A stretch of DNA of 45,133 bases from positions 1-45,133 of the forward strand of contig NZ_JACJTO010000035.1 of NCBI RefSeq assembly GCF_014698755.1, in the 5' to 3' direction. Made by a program: the position numbers and the translations under genes. This DNA is from Aphanizomenon flos-aquae FACHB-1287 (GTDB lineage: Bacteria > Cyanobacteriota > Cyanobacteriia > Cyanobacteriales > Nostocaceae). Positions 8,882 through 17,537 of the stretch are shown here, piece after piece. The notes beneath the pieces were generated by a model that was not told where the DNA came from, searched no databases, and saw nothing but the letters and a program-made list of their open reading frames with translations. How positions within the stretch are numbered: position 1 is the first letter of the stretch; every line of letters begins with the position of its first letter.

Positions 8882-9069
8882 AAACTTGCTACATTATTAT
8901 ATTTTGGTTTACCTTTATTTCAGTATAATTGAACTAATATTTCTTGTCTTTGTGGTTATTAATTGCAATAATACCTTATATTGGTTTTCTGCCTTTATCC
9001 GCCTTTATCCGCATTCATCTGCGGTCAATTCATTACTCAATACCAATCAGCAAATTTATATATACATAT

Positions 9070-9546
9070 ATGGTTCAGTACAGTCTCGCTCAAAGTCCAG
9101 AAATTATCCTGATTGTTCCTGGCAAAGATTCCGCTAAAGCCCGTGACAAAGCAATGGATCAGCTAATGGAACTTATGGAAGCGGGGGAATTACCAACAGA
9201 ATTAGAAGCAGGATTTGGTCCACAACAATTAATTGAAGTAAAAGAACCAACAACAGATACTTCTAATCGTGAAGATGAAATTACCCAAGCAGTGCAAATT
9301 CTCAGTAATTTAGCCTCACTGAAATTAAAAGTCCAAGAATCACGCACCGAAGCCCTAGAAATTCGTCAGGCTATTGACATACTATTTTCCGATAAATCCG
9401 TCACAGAGGAAGAAATAACCCATCTCAAAGAAGGTTTTAAAGTTCTGAAAAACTTTGCTCAAGCTAACCTCCGTTACCAGGAAGCAAAATCAAAAGCAGA
9501 ACAAGCTAGACAGATTTTAGATCAGGCTCTCAAATCACCTGAATAA
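9070..9546 (+). CDS. Small conserved hypothetical, coiled-coil C-terminus
   Basis: Starting at the ATG at 9070 gives 158 residues. The frame is open further upstream to 8944, but that stretch encodes an unlikely mix (a hydrophobic run, then basic residues) and holds repeated CCGCCTTTATC, so I prefer the internal start. The first third (YSLAQSPEIILIVPGKDSA) looks like a beta strand and helix. Residues 75-158 are almost wholly charged helix (EITQAVQILSNLASLKLKVQ and similar), suggesting a coiled coil or helical bundle. No catalytic motif is visible and the function is unknown. It converges with the AraC-type gene downstream. Confidence 0.65.
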   Translation: MVQYSLAQSPEIILIVPGKDSAKARDKAMDQLMELMEAGELPTELEAGFGPQQLIEVKEPTTDTSNREDEITQAVQILSNLASLKLKVQESRTEALEIRQAIDILFSDKSVTEEEITHLKEGFKVLKNFAQANLRYQEAKSKAEQARQILDQALKSPE

Positions 9547-9625
9547 TATCATATTTAGGGTTTAAGTAGGTTGGCGTTAAAAATTGTTATTATGACAAGA
9601 AACTCCTAGTTCCTGATCCCAAAAA

Positions 9626-10618
9626 TCAGGGATTTGATGATTGCAAATTAGCTCGCAAAGTTTTTGATGGTAACTCACCAAACATTTCCTTATAATTCCT
9701 CACAAAACATGCAGTATTCCGAAATCCCCACTCCTGAGCCACCTCCAGCACTGTTTTTGTACTTGGATCAGAATTCATTAAAGCGTAGCGTACACCATTA
9801 AGCCGTTGAATTTTGATATAGGCCATAGGGCTGATACCAAAAATCTCCTCAAATCCAGAACATAAGGCTGTACTGCTAGTTCCTAATTCCTCACATAGTT
9901 TTTGTAGCGTTAAAGGTTTATCCCTATAGGATTTAGAAATTTCTTCTGCTTTCTTGACCAGGGAATAACGACGGAAGGGTTTTAATGTGCGTTGTTTCTT
10001 TTTAGCGTTATTACCAAAAGTATTAATTAGTAGTGGCAAGAAATCCTCCATTATTAATGATTGCATCTGTGATTGCATTAATAATGATGGTTGAGTATTG
10101 AATACATGAGTAATTTCTTGATAGAAAGCCCTGAGAGATCGCAACGAGGCAGGGTGTAAACGCATGACATTATGCTTAATAACTTTTTCTCCATGTTCAT
10201 ACCCCATTTGTTCGTATAGAGTATGAAAAGCCCGCGCATTCACACTAGCTATGACCAGATGAGCATCTTTGCCAACAACTACATCTACTTCCCTAGTGTA
10301 GTCAAAACCAAATATATCATGATTTTGAATAACGCAACCGTGAGAGCTTACTTGTGTTAACTTGGGTTGAAATGCCAACGAAAAGCCGATATTATCATCA
10401 GATTTCGTACCAGTGGCTTTAGTAGATTGGCTTTGATGCAGATGAGTAAACTTCAAATCTCCAAAGTCCGCAAAATTAAGAGTTCCTAAAAAGCTTCCTG
10501 GGCTTAATTGAGCACCTCTTTTGATCTTCAGCGTTTTTATGGCTTCTGCAAATTTATATGGATCATGAAACTGGCGAGTAAAAACCAGTGAATTATTATC
10601 AGGATTTCCTTTAGACAT
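9626..10618 (-). CDS. AraC-family transcriptional regulator (paralogue B)
   Basis: With the ATG at 10616-10618 the protein has 330 residues. A longer reading (to 10702) is possible, but the start chosen matches the paralogue at 10774 (MSKGNPDNNSLVFTRQF versus MSKHNPLDNPLVLSRQF). The N-terminal half is a sensory domain of the AraC-binding-like type (LSPGSFLGTLNFADFGDLKF). The C-terminal ~100 residues carry two helix-turn-helix units, SKSYRDKPLTLQKLCEELGT and the FGISPMAYIKIQRLNGVRYAL...VAQEWGF block. PchR-like regulators of this kind often control siderophore or iron genes in cyanobacteria, but no target gene is adjacent. Confidence 0.88.
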   Translation of the reverse strand: MSKGNPDNNSLVFTRQFHDPYKFAEAIKTLKIKRGAQLSPGSFLGTLNFADFGDLKFTHLHQSQSTKATGTKSDDNIGFSLAFQPKLTQVSSHGCVIQNHDIFGFDYTREVDVVVGKDAHLVIASVNARAFHTLYEQMGYEHGEKVIKHNVMRLHPASLRSLRAFYQEITHVFNTQPSLLMQSQMQSLIMEDFLPLLINTFGNNAKKKQRTLKPFRRYSLVKKAEEISKSYRDKPLTLQKLCEELGTSSTALCSGFEEIFGISPMAYIKIQRLNGVRYALMNSDPSTKTVLEVAQEWGFRNTACFVRNYKEMFGELPSKTLRANLQSSNP

Positions 10619-10707
10619 AGATTTACATCTCTTACACGCCCCATAATAGTATAACTCCCAGATCGCCGATTTTTTTAGATCAGGGATTTGATTATTAGAC
10701 AAAGAAT

Positions 10708-10730
10708 GTAGAGACGTTCCATGGAACTAC
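10708..10730. repeat. Short palindrome GTTCCATGGAAC
   Basis: A perfect 12-bp palindrome (10716-10727) sits within GTAGAGAC...TAC in the 155-bp gap between the two AraC paralogues. It resembles a degenerate copy of a dispersed GAGACGTTCCATGGAACGTCTC element of Nostocales. It could also be a regulator binding site. Confidence 0.4.
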
Positions 10731-10773
10731 AAGGGTTCTAGGAAACGCATATTTAATTAATTTTCAGAGATAT

Positions 10774-11754
10774 CTATTGCAAATTACCTCGCAAAGTTTT
10801 TGATGGTAACTCACCAAACATTTCCTTATAATCCTTAGCAAAGTGTGCAGCATTCCAAAATCCCCACTCTTGACCCACCTCCATCACTGTTTTTATGTTC
10901 GGATCAGTATTCATCAAAGCGCGACGTACCCCATTAAGCCGTTGGATTTTGATATAGGCCATGGGACTGATACCAAAAACTTCCTCAAACCCAGAAGATA
11001 AAGCAGTACGGCTAGTTTGTAATTCCTGACATAGTTTTTGTAGAGTTAAAGGTTTATCCCTATAGGATTTAGAAATTTCTTCCGCTTTCTTGACCAGGGA
11101 ATAACGACGGAAAGGTTTTAATATGCGTTCTTTTTTTTGAATGCCCTTACCAAAGGTATTAATTAGCAATGGTAAGAAATCCTCCATTATTAATGATTGC
11201 ATCTGTAATTGCATTAACAACGATGTTTGAGTATTGAATACATGAGTAATTTCCTCATAGAAAGCCCTGAGAGGTCGCAATGATGTAGGGTGTAACCTCA
11301 GAGCATTATTTTGCATAACCTTTACTGTCAGATTGTATCCCATCTGTTCAGATAGAGTATAGAAAGCACACTTATTAACACTGGTCATGACTAAATGAAC
11401 GTCCTTGTCAGCAACTATATCTACTTCCCTCGTAGGGTCGAAACCAAATAGATCATACTTGCCAACAGCACAACCATGAGAGCTTGCTTGTATTAAATTA
11501 GGGTGAAATACCATTGCAAAACCGATATCATCAATAGGCTTTCTACCGTTGCCTTTAGTAGCTTGATTTTGATATAGGTGAGTAAACTTCAGATTGCCAA
11601 AGTCCGCAAAATTAATGGTTCCTAGAAAGCTTCCTGGGCTTAATTGAGTACATTCTGTTATATTCGAAGGTTTTATGGCTTCTCTAAACCTATCTAAGTC
11701 ATTAAACTGACGAGACAAGACCAGAGGATTGTCAAGGGGATTATGTTTAGACAT
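10774..11754 (-). CDS. AraC-family transcriptional regulator (paralogue A)
   Basis: This 326-residue protein has the same two-part layout as its downstream neighbour: an N-terminal AraC-binding-like domain (QLSPGSFLGTINFADFGNLKF) and a C-terminal double helix-turn-helix (SKSYRDKPLTLQKLCQELQT; FGISPMAYIKIQRLNGVRRAL; VGQEWGFWNAAHFAKDYKEM). The two are clearly a tandem duplication, most alike in the DNA-binding half and more diverged in the sensor half (residues 120-160). That pattern suggests they read related DNA sites in response to different signals. They may share a transcript, with a 155-bp gap between them. Confidence 0.9.
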   Translation of the reverse strand: MSKHNPLDNPLVLSRQFNDLDRFREAIKPSNITECTQLSPGSFLGTINFADFGNLKFTHLYQNQATKGNGRKPIDDIGFAMVFHPNLIQASSHGCAVGKYDLFGFDPTREVDIVADKDVHLVMTSVNKCAFYTLSEQMGYNLTVKVMQNNALRLHPTSLRPLRAFYEEITHVFNTQTSLLMQLQMQSLIMEDFLPLLINTFGKGIQKKERILKPFRRYSLVKKAEEISKSYRDKPLTLQKLCQELQTSRTALSSGFEEVFGISPMAYIKIQRLNGVRRALMNTDPNIKTVMEVGQEWGFWNAAHFAKDYKEMFGELPSKTLRGNLQ

Positions 11755-11936
11755 CGGTTAGGGTATTAATACTGGGTAATTTAAAGCAAATAAACTTTAT
11801 CATAATCATACTACCAATACCAAGGAGAACAGTAAAATAATTGTCACTCAAATGTAAAGTAAAATGTCTGAGCAAGATTGACAGTATTAATTTAAATCAC
11901 TATGTATAAAATATTATAGCTAAATCAGGTTTTTAT

Positions 11937-11960
11937 GGCGTTGCTGAATTGGGGTATGAT
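11937..11960 (+). repeat. Dispersed GGCGTTGCTGA-type element fragment
   Basis: GGCGTTGCTGA followed by ATTGGGGTATGAT matches the fragment at 2544-2575 in its first half. It lies in the 293-bp promoter region between the AraC pair and the gene at 12048. Transposase genes are absent nearby. Confidence 0.35.
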
Positions 11961-12047
11961 GTTTATTTGTTATCGCTGATAACTAATAATGCTCAAAATC
12001 AAATATCATGCAATGTCCTGAATGTAAGTCAATAAGGGGTAGTTTTT

Positions 12048-12509
12048 ATGGTTGAACCACTCACTGGCGCTGTTATTGTTTCTTTATTTTTCTCGGAAGC
12101 AATCAAAGAAGGTGGAAAATTTGCAGTTAAAGGTGTCGCAGATACTTTTACAAGGTTGGTTAGCATTATTCGACAAAAGTTAACTACGGAAGGAATGGAA
12201 GGTTTATTAATTCGGGCTGAAAAAGATCCAAATGAAAAAAATAAACTTCAGTTACAAGAAGAATTACAAACACACATTGATAATGATGAAACTTTCGCTC
12301 TTGAACTCAAGTCACTAGTTGAGGAACTCAAAACACAAGACCCTAAAATTCGTCAGGTTATTCTTAGTGATATTCAATTAACTGGTGATTTACAAGCTGA
12401 GAATATCACTCAAAAAACTTCAGGAAGTAGTGGTTCTGTTGACCAAGCAATGCTCACCAATATTAAGGCTAATAATATTAATGTAGGTGATTTAATTCAA
12501 GAAGGTTAA
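12048..12509 (+). CDS. Small helical protein upstream of STAND ATPase
   Basis: A 153-residue protein of unknown function. Residues 1-50 (GAVIVSLFFSEAIKEGGKFA) are helical and moderately hydrophobic, resembling N-terminal helical or effector-associated modules found in cyanobacterial NTPase systems. Residues 55-115 are a charged coiled coil. The tail has short turn-like repeats, LTGDLQAENITQ and NNINVGDLIQ. The start of the NB-ARC protein 630 bp downstream has the very similar GGDISVGDITQ. An AAGGGG ribosome binding site precedes the ATG. A link with the downstream ATPase is inference from the shared motif and same-strand proximity. A minisatellite separates the two. Confidence 0.65.
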   Translation: MVEPLTGAVIVSLFFSEAIKEGGKFAVKGVADTFTRLVSIIRQKLTTEGMEGLLIRAEKDPNEKNKLQLQEELQTHIDNDETFALELKSLVEELKTQDPKIRQVILSDIQLTGDLQAENITQKTSGSSGSVDQAMLTNIKANNINVGDLIQEG

Positions 12510-12588
12510 GAGATTGTGTGAAAAGTATTGCATAAAATCCATTATCTCTAAAAACTTAAGTTAAATTACCCCCCCTTAATCCCCCCTT

Positions 12589-12957
12589 AGAAAGGAGGAA
12601 AACTGGAAAAATTAGTTCTCTCCCTTCTTAGAAAGGAGGAAAACTGGAAAAATTAGTTCTCTCCCTTCTTAGAAAGGAGGAAAACTAGAAAAATTAATTC
12701 CCTCCCCCTTTAGAAAGGAGGAAAACTAGAAAAATTAATTCCCTCCCCCTTTAGAAAGGAGGAAAACTAGAAAAATTAGTTCCCTCCCCCTTTAGAAAGG
12801 AGGAAAACTAGAAAAATTAGTTCCCTCCCCTTTTAGAAAGGAGGAAAACTAGAAAAATTAGTTCCCTCCCCTTTTAGAAAGGAGGAAAACTAGAAAAATT
12901 AGTTCCCTCCCCCTTTAGAAAGGAGGAAAACTAGAAAAATTAGTTCCCTCCCCTTTG
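12589..12957. repeat. 41-bp minisatellite, nine units
   Basis: AGAAAGGAGGAAAACT begins at 12589, 12630, 12671, 12712, 12753, 12794, 12835, 12876 and 12917, an exact 41-bp period. Units differ at only a few positions, and neighbours are most alike. Each unit junction can fold into a hairpin (CCcCCTTT, AG loop, AAAGGaGG). The array is bordered by C-rich (12570-12588) and G-rich (12958-12980) tracts. The rest of the 630-bp gap holds no convincing gene. Confidence 0.95.
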
Positions 12958-13139
12958 CAAGGGGAGGGTTAGGGTGGGGTAATTTGAGGAATAATGGTAA
13001 TTCAGTAACTTGTGTGTACACCGTAGCCTTCCCTACAAGAAAATGAGGGTTTTAATGCTTCTCTTTTGGTAGGGGAGAGGTTTAGAAAAGGGTCTGTTTA
13101 AATATTAAAAACTTTTAAAACATTCTTTAAGTTCTAATC

Positions 13140-15200
13140 ATGAATACAAATCATCTCCCTCAAGTTGTTCAAGAGCTTTTCAAAAATGTGCAAGCGGGGG
13201 GTGATATCTCTGTGGGAGATATTACTCAAGTTTTTCAAAATGTCAATAATTTAAATGATTTAGATAAACCTCTAGGTTTTCCCCACAATATCCCTAATAG
13301 TAATACTCAAAATTTTGTTGGTCGAGAAAATGAATTAGTTTTAATTCATCAACATTTACAAACTAGCAATCATGCTGTAATTTCTGCTGTTGAAGGTATG
13401 GGTGGTATCGGTAAAACTGAATTAGCTACCCAATATTCTCTTCTGCATTTATTCCTAAATTCTTATCTGGGAGGTATTTGTTGGTTGTCGGCTACAAATC
13501 AAAATCTCGGTTTACAAATTATTCAATTTTGTCGCACACATTTAGGTTTAAATCCCCCAGATGATTTTGATGTATTACTACAAGTAAAGTGGTGTTGGCA
13601 ACGTTGGCGAGAAGGTAAGGTTTTAGTAGTTCTTGATGATGTCCAAAATTATTCGGCGATTCAGCCTTATTTGCCGCCACAATCATCTCAATTTCGGGTT
13701 TTGATCACAACAAGACTAAAACTAGATTTATCTGGTTCTTTGTCTTTACAAATCCTTTCTCTACCGGAGGCAATGGCATTATTATCAAAATTAATTGGTG
13801 AAGATAGCTTAAATCAAGAAACAGCACTAGCAGAGGAACTTTGTCAACGATTAGGTCGTTTACCACTAGCTTTACAATTGGTTGGTCGTTATGTCAAATA
13901 TCGTCAGATATCTTGCGCGGAAATGTTGCGAAGATTAGCAGCTAAAGGTATCAATCATCCTGCTTTTGATATTGATGCTCATGACCCTACTTGGACTTTA
14001 TCTATAACTCGTGGTGTTCAAGCTGCTTTTGAATTAAGTTGGGAAATTATCAGTTATTCTGCTCAAGAGTTAGGTTGTCTACTCAGTTTATTTGCTTTAG
14101 CTCCCATTCCTTGGTTATTGATTCAAAGTGCTTCACGGGAGAAAAACATAGAAAGTCTAGAAAATGCCAGAATTGAATTAGAACGATTACATCTTTTACA
14201 AACTGAAAATATTGATCATTATCAATTACATCAACTAATTCATGATTTTTTACAAGTCAAGTTAGAAAAACTGTCAACGGTTACACAGGAAAAGATCACC
14301 TTGGCAAACTTTTTGTTTTTAGATATTGGTCAACTTTTTAGTAATTTATTCAATCGTCAATCTGTCAGCACCACACTAAAACGTAATTTTTGCCAAGCAA
14401 TGGTTAATATAGCTCAAGAAATTCCAGAACAACCAATACAGAAAGATATTCAAAGATTCAAATTAGCTATACCCCATTTACAGGAAGTAGCAGATCATTT
14501 ACTGGATACTGTGAGTGATGAAAATTTAATTTGGCCTTTTGTGGGAGTAGGAAGATTTTATGAAGGACAAGGATTATATAATGATGCAGAACCTTGGCAG
14601 AAAAAATGTGTATTATTGCTAAAACGGCGTTTAGGTGATGATCATCCTGATGTTGCTACCAGTCTCAACAATTTGGCAGGACTTTACAAATCTCAAGGCA
14701 GGTACAACGAAGCAGAACCTCTCTACCAACAAGCTTTAGCTCTCTGGCAAAAACTGCTGGGTGATGATCATCCTCATGTTGCTACCAGTCTCAACAATTT
14801 GGCATCACTTTACTATTCTCAAGGCAGGTACAACGAAGCAGAACCTCTCTGCCAACAAGCTTTAGCTCTCTGGCAAAAACTGCTGGGTGATGATCATCCT
14901 GATGTTGCTACCAGTCTCAACAATTTGGCAGGACTTTACTATTCTCAAGGCAAGTACAAGGAAGCAGAACCTCTCTACCAACAAGCTTTAGCTCTCTGGC
15001 AAAAACTGCTGGGTGATGATCATCCTGATGTTGCTTCCAGTCTCAACAATTTGGCATTACTTTACTATTCTCAAGGCAAGTACAAGGAAGCAGAACCTCT
15101 CTACCAACAAGCTTTAAATATTTTGGAACAACGATTAGGAGTAGATCACCCTCGTACTATTATTGTACGTGGTAATCTTGAATATTTACGCAATCTTTAA
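13140..15200 (+). CDS. NB-ARC STAND ATPase with C-terminal TPR repeats
   Basis: The 686-residue protein starts with a short region containing GGDISVGDITQ (about 20-31), then an NB-ARC module. It has Walker A GMGGIGKT (86-93), Walker B VLVVLDD (D166-D167), an RVLITTRLK sensor motif and GRLPLALQLVGRYV. A winged-helix-like region follows, ending with LHQLIHDFLQVK. The C-terminus (about 470-680) has kinesin-light-chain-type TPRs of 42 residues built on DVATSLNNLAGLYYSQGRYNEAEPLYQQAL. NB-ARC/TPR proteins are STAND switches, and several bacterial relatives act in antiphage defence. No nuclease, TIR or protease effector domain is fused here, so an effector would have to be a partner such as the upstream small protein. 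That partnership is inference. Confidence 0.88.
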   Translation: MNTNHLPQVVQELFKNVQAGGDISVGDITQVFQNVNNLNDLDKPLGFPHNIPNSNTQNFVGRENELVLIHQHLQTSNHAVISAVEGMGGIGKTELATQYSLLHLFLNSYLGGICWLSATNQNLGLQIIQFCRTHLGLNPPDDFDVLLQVKWCWQRWREGKVLVVLDDVQNYSAIQPYLPPQSSQFRVLITTRLKLDLSGSLSLQILSLPEAMALLSKLIGEDSLNQETALAEELCQRLGRLPLALQLVGRYVKYRQISCAEMLRRLAAKGINHPAFDIDAHDPTWTLSITRGVQAAFELSWEIISYSAQELGCLLSLFALAPIPWLLIQSASREKNIESLENARIELERLHLLQTENIDHYQLHQLIHDFLQVKLEKLSTVTQEKITLANFLFLDIGQLFSNLFNRQSVSTTLKRNFCQAMVNIAQEIPEQPIQKDIQRFKLAIPHLQEVADHLLDTVSDENLIWPFVGVGRFYEGQGLYNDAEPWQKKCVLLLKRRLGDDHPDVATSLNNLAGLYKSQGRYNEAEPLYQQALALWQKLLGDDHPHVATSLNNLASLYYSQGRYNEAEPLCQQALALWQKLLGDDHPDVATSLNNLAGLYYSQGKYKEAEPLYQQALALWQKLLGDDHPDVASSLNNLALLYYSQGKYKEAEPLYQQALNILEQRLGVDHPRTIIVRGNLEYLRNL
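14636..15139 (+). repeat. 126-bp coding repeats (TPR units)
   Basis: The string GTGATGATCATCCT recurs at 14636, 14762, 14888 and 15014, an exact 126-bp spacing that encodes one 42-residue TPR each. The copies are nearly identical at DNA level, showing recent expansion or gene conversion inside the sensor domain. The last unit diverges at its end. Confidence 0.9.
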
Positions 15201-15478
15201 GTAAATGCTGTTAATCTTAAAGCATTTATTCTCAGACAAATTTATTGGATAAGACAACAATAGCTTTGTTTAGCAATCTGATGTTTAACGTTAAGATTTC
15301 TATAAATTTCGTTGCTATGACAATACTTTTGTTAAGCAATCTGCTAATACTGGTTTTTATTTCCTGTTTTCCGTTGCCTCTTGCTTCTTAACCCTTGCCG
15401 ATTCTTCCTTTCAAAATAAGTTTACAATTAGACTGGCGATAAGCTATACTTTATAACTTCTGTACTCTGTATTTCCTC

Positions 15479-16870
15479 ATGAACTTAGTTTGGGAAAGAT
15501 TAACTTTATCTTCCTTACCACTGAAAGAATATTTGTCTAGCAGTTACCTCCATAAGTTTTTGGTGGGACTGTTAAAACCTTGGCGACAAAGTAGTATTTT
15601 CATCCAGTGGGGAGATATAATTGCTGTAGGCTTACTTAGCCTTGTTTATGGACTTGCACCTTTTGTTTCTAGCACCTTAATGGGTTTATTGTTAGTAGCT
15701 TGTGTGGGATTGTGGTTATTATTGACCTTATCCGATGATTATACATCAGTTAATGCTCCTACTGCCACTCCCATTCATTTACTAGTATTGCTGTATTGGA
15801 GTATTGCTGCCATATCAACAGCATTATCACCGGTGAAAAAAGCAGCATTAGGTGATTTACAAACATTAACACTTTATTTACTGCTGTTTATTCTTTGTGC
15901 TAGAGTGTTGAGAGTGGCGCGGTTTCGGTCTTGGTTAATTACCCTCTATTTGCATATTTCCCTAATCGTCAGCGTCTATGGGTTGCGACAATGGTTTTTT
16001 GGTGCGAAGGCCTTAGCTACGTGGGTAGACCCGGAATCTTCTTTAGCTAAAACTACGAGAGTTTACAGTTACTTAGGAAATCCTAACCTATTAGCTGGAT
16101 ATCTTTTACCCGCTGTAATTTTGAGCTTAGTTGCCATTGTAGCTTGGCCGGGTTGGATTAGGAAATCATTAGCATTAACAATGTTTGTGGTTAACGCTAC
16201 TGTTTTAATTTTGACCTTTAGTCGCGGTGGTTGGATTGCCTTATTAGTGGGATTATTGACAATAGCGGTGTTGCTGTTTTATTGGTGGAGTATAGAGATA
16301 CCGAAATTTTGGCGGACTTGGTCTTTACCAATATTGTTAGGAACTGTAGTGGGGTTATTGATAATTGGATTGATATTTGTCGAACCTTTCCGGGTGCGAA
16401 TCGTGAGTATATTTGCCGACCGCAAAGACAGTAGTAATAACTTTCGGAAAAATGTTTGGGAATCGGTATTTCAAATGATCCGCGATCGCCCTATAATTGG
16501 TATAGGACCAGGACATGGTGCTTTTAATAAAGTTTATCCTCTGTACCAACATTCGAGATTTACAGCATTAAGTGCCTATTCGGTGTTTCTAGAAACGATT
16601 GTAGAAACTGGATTTTTAGGTTTTACTTGTTTTATGTGGTTGATTGTCGTTGCATTAAATACAGGATATTTGCAATTAGCTCGGTTACGAGAAACTAAGA
16701 ATATGGAAGGCTTGTGGCTAATGGGAGCAATAGCTGCTATAATAGGTTTATTAACTCAAGGTTTATTTGATACAGTTTTCTATCGTCCTGAAGTTAATAC
16801 TCTCTGGTGGTTAATGATGGCTTTAATTGCCGGTTATTGGCAACCTTTAATAAGGAAGAATCTCGCTTAG
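15479..16870 (+). CDS. ictB: IctB family membrane protein (O-antigen ligase superfamily)
   Basis: A 463-residue polytopic membrane protein with about ten hydrophobic segments. Conserved blocks are RVYSYLGNPNLLAGYLLPA, LILTFSRGGWIALLVG, the large loop motif RKNVWESVFQMIRDRPIIGIGPGHGAFNKVYP, and QGLFDTVFYRPEVN. These identify the cyanobacterial IctB family. IctB was first described as an inorganic carbon transporter. The fold family is Wzy/O-antigen ligase, so a glycan-transfer role is also possible. The 278-bp gap upstream contains no gene I can support. Its 3' end is followed at once by a heptamer repeat array and the convergent smpB. Confidence 0.9.
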   Translation: MNLVWERLTLSSLPLKEYLSSSYLHKFLVGLLKPWRQSSIFIQWGDIIAVGLLSLVYGLAPFVSSTLMGLLLVACVGLWLLLTLSDDYTSVNAPTATPIHLLVLLYWSIAAISTALSPVKKAALGDLQTLTLYLLLFILCARVLRVARFRSWLITLYLHISLIVSVYGLRQWFFGAKALATWVDPESSLAKTTRVYSYLGNPNLLAGYLLPAVILSLVAIVAWPGWIRKSLALTMFVVNATVLILTFSRGGWIALLVGLLTIAVLLFYWWSIEIPKFWRTWSLPILLGTVVGLLIIGLIFVEPFRVRIVSIFADRKDSSNNFRKNVWESVFQMIRDRPIIGIGPGHGAFNKVYPLYQHSRFTALSAYSVFLETIVETGFLGFTCFMWLIVVALNTGYLQLARLRETKNMEGLWLMGAIAAIIGLLTQGLFDTVFYRPEVNTLWWLMMALIAGYWQPLIRKNLA

Positions 16871-16924
16871 TTTGGTGATTGGTAATTGGTAATTGATGAT
16901 TACGAATTACCAATTACCCATTAC

Positions 16925-17064
16925 GAATTACGAATTACGAATTACGAATTACGAATTACGAATTACGAATTACGAATTACGAATTACGAATTACGAATTA
17001 CGAATTACGAATTACGAATTACGAATTACGAATTACGAATTACGAATTACGAATTACGAATTAC
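16925..17064. repeat. Heptamer STRR array (GAATTAC) x20
   Basis: Twenty perfect head-to-tail copies of GAATTAC lie between the convergent ictB and smpB genes. Degenerate units (GGTAATT, CAATTAC) extend it to the left to about 16874. The array ends 2 bp before the smpB stop codon. Reading frames through it are repeat artefacts. Confidence 0.95.
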
Positions 17065-17066
17065 CC

Positions 17067-17537
17067 TTAATACCTCTTCATTGCTCTTTGCATATCTCGC
17101 TGGTCGTCACGACGTTTCATGCTTTCCCGTTTGTCGTGGAGTTTTTTACCTTTACCCAGCGCAATGACTATTTTTACCCAACCCCGTTTGAGATACATTT
17201 TCAGGGGGACTAGAGTTAAACCTTCTTGTTGTACTCTACCAATCAATTTACGCAATTCTTGTTTATGAAGTAATAATTTGCGGGTGCGTCTTGGTTCATG
17301 ATTAAAATATGCACCACTTGAGGTATAAGGAGAAATATGGACATTAATTAACCATGCTTCACCGTCCCGCAGCAACGCATAACCATCTTGTAAATTGGCC
17401 TTTCCTGCGCGAATTGATTTTACCTCTGTTCCTGTTAATTGAACTCCTGCTTCATAGGTTTCTATGATTTCATATAAAAACCGTGCTTGTCGATTATCAC
17501 AAATAACTTTGTAACCTTCACTTTGTTTTTCACTCAT
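17067..17537 (-). CDS. smpB: SsrA-binding protein SmpB
   Basis: A 156-residue protein with all SmpB hallmarks: the N-terminal NRQARFLYEIIETYEAGVQL, GTEVKSIRAGKANLQDGYA, the central NVHISPY and EPRRTRKLLLHKQE blocks, LVPLKMYLKRGWVKI and the basic C-terminal tail (GKKLHDKRESMKRRD). SmpB delivers tmRNA to stalled ribosomes for trans-translation. The length is normal. The tmRNA gene itself is not in the window. Confidence 0.97.
   Translation of the reverse strand: MSEKQSEGYKVICDNRQARFLYEIIETYEAGVQLTGTEVKSIRAGKANLQDGYALLRDGEAWLINVHISPYTSSGAYFNHEPRRTRKLLLHKQELRKLIGRVQQEGLTLVPLKMYLKRGWVKIVIALGKGKKLHDKRESMKRRDDQRDMQRAMKRY

Noticed and set aside
8944-9069. N-terminal extension of the gene at 9070
   Set aside because: The extra 42 codons include a repeated CCGCCTTTATC and an implausible hydrophobic/basic mix; the internal ATG begins the coherent protein.
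9609-9640. Terminator between the convergent genes ending at 9546 and 9626
   Set aside because: TGATCCCAAAAATCAGGGAT can pair only weakly and overlaps the AraC stop codon; the signal is too short to call.
10619-10702. N-terminal extension of AraC paralogue B
   Set aside because: The 28 extra residues (CKRCKS etc.) have no counterpart in the tandem paralogue, whose start aligns with the ATG at 10618.
12589-12957. Possible CRISPR array
   Set aside because: The whole 41-bp unit repeats without unique spacers, and no cas genes are nearby, so it is a minisatellite.
16886-17213. Open frames with ELRITNYELRITNY repeats
   Set aside because: They are translations of the GAATTAC heptamer array; 21 bp of array is read as seven codons in any frame, so open frames arise automatically.
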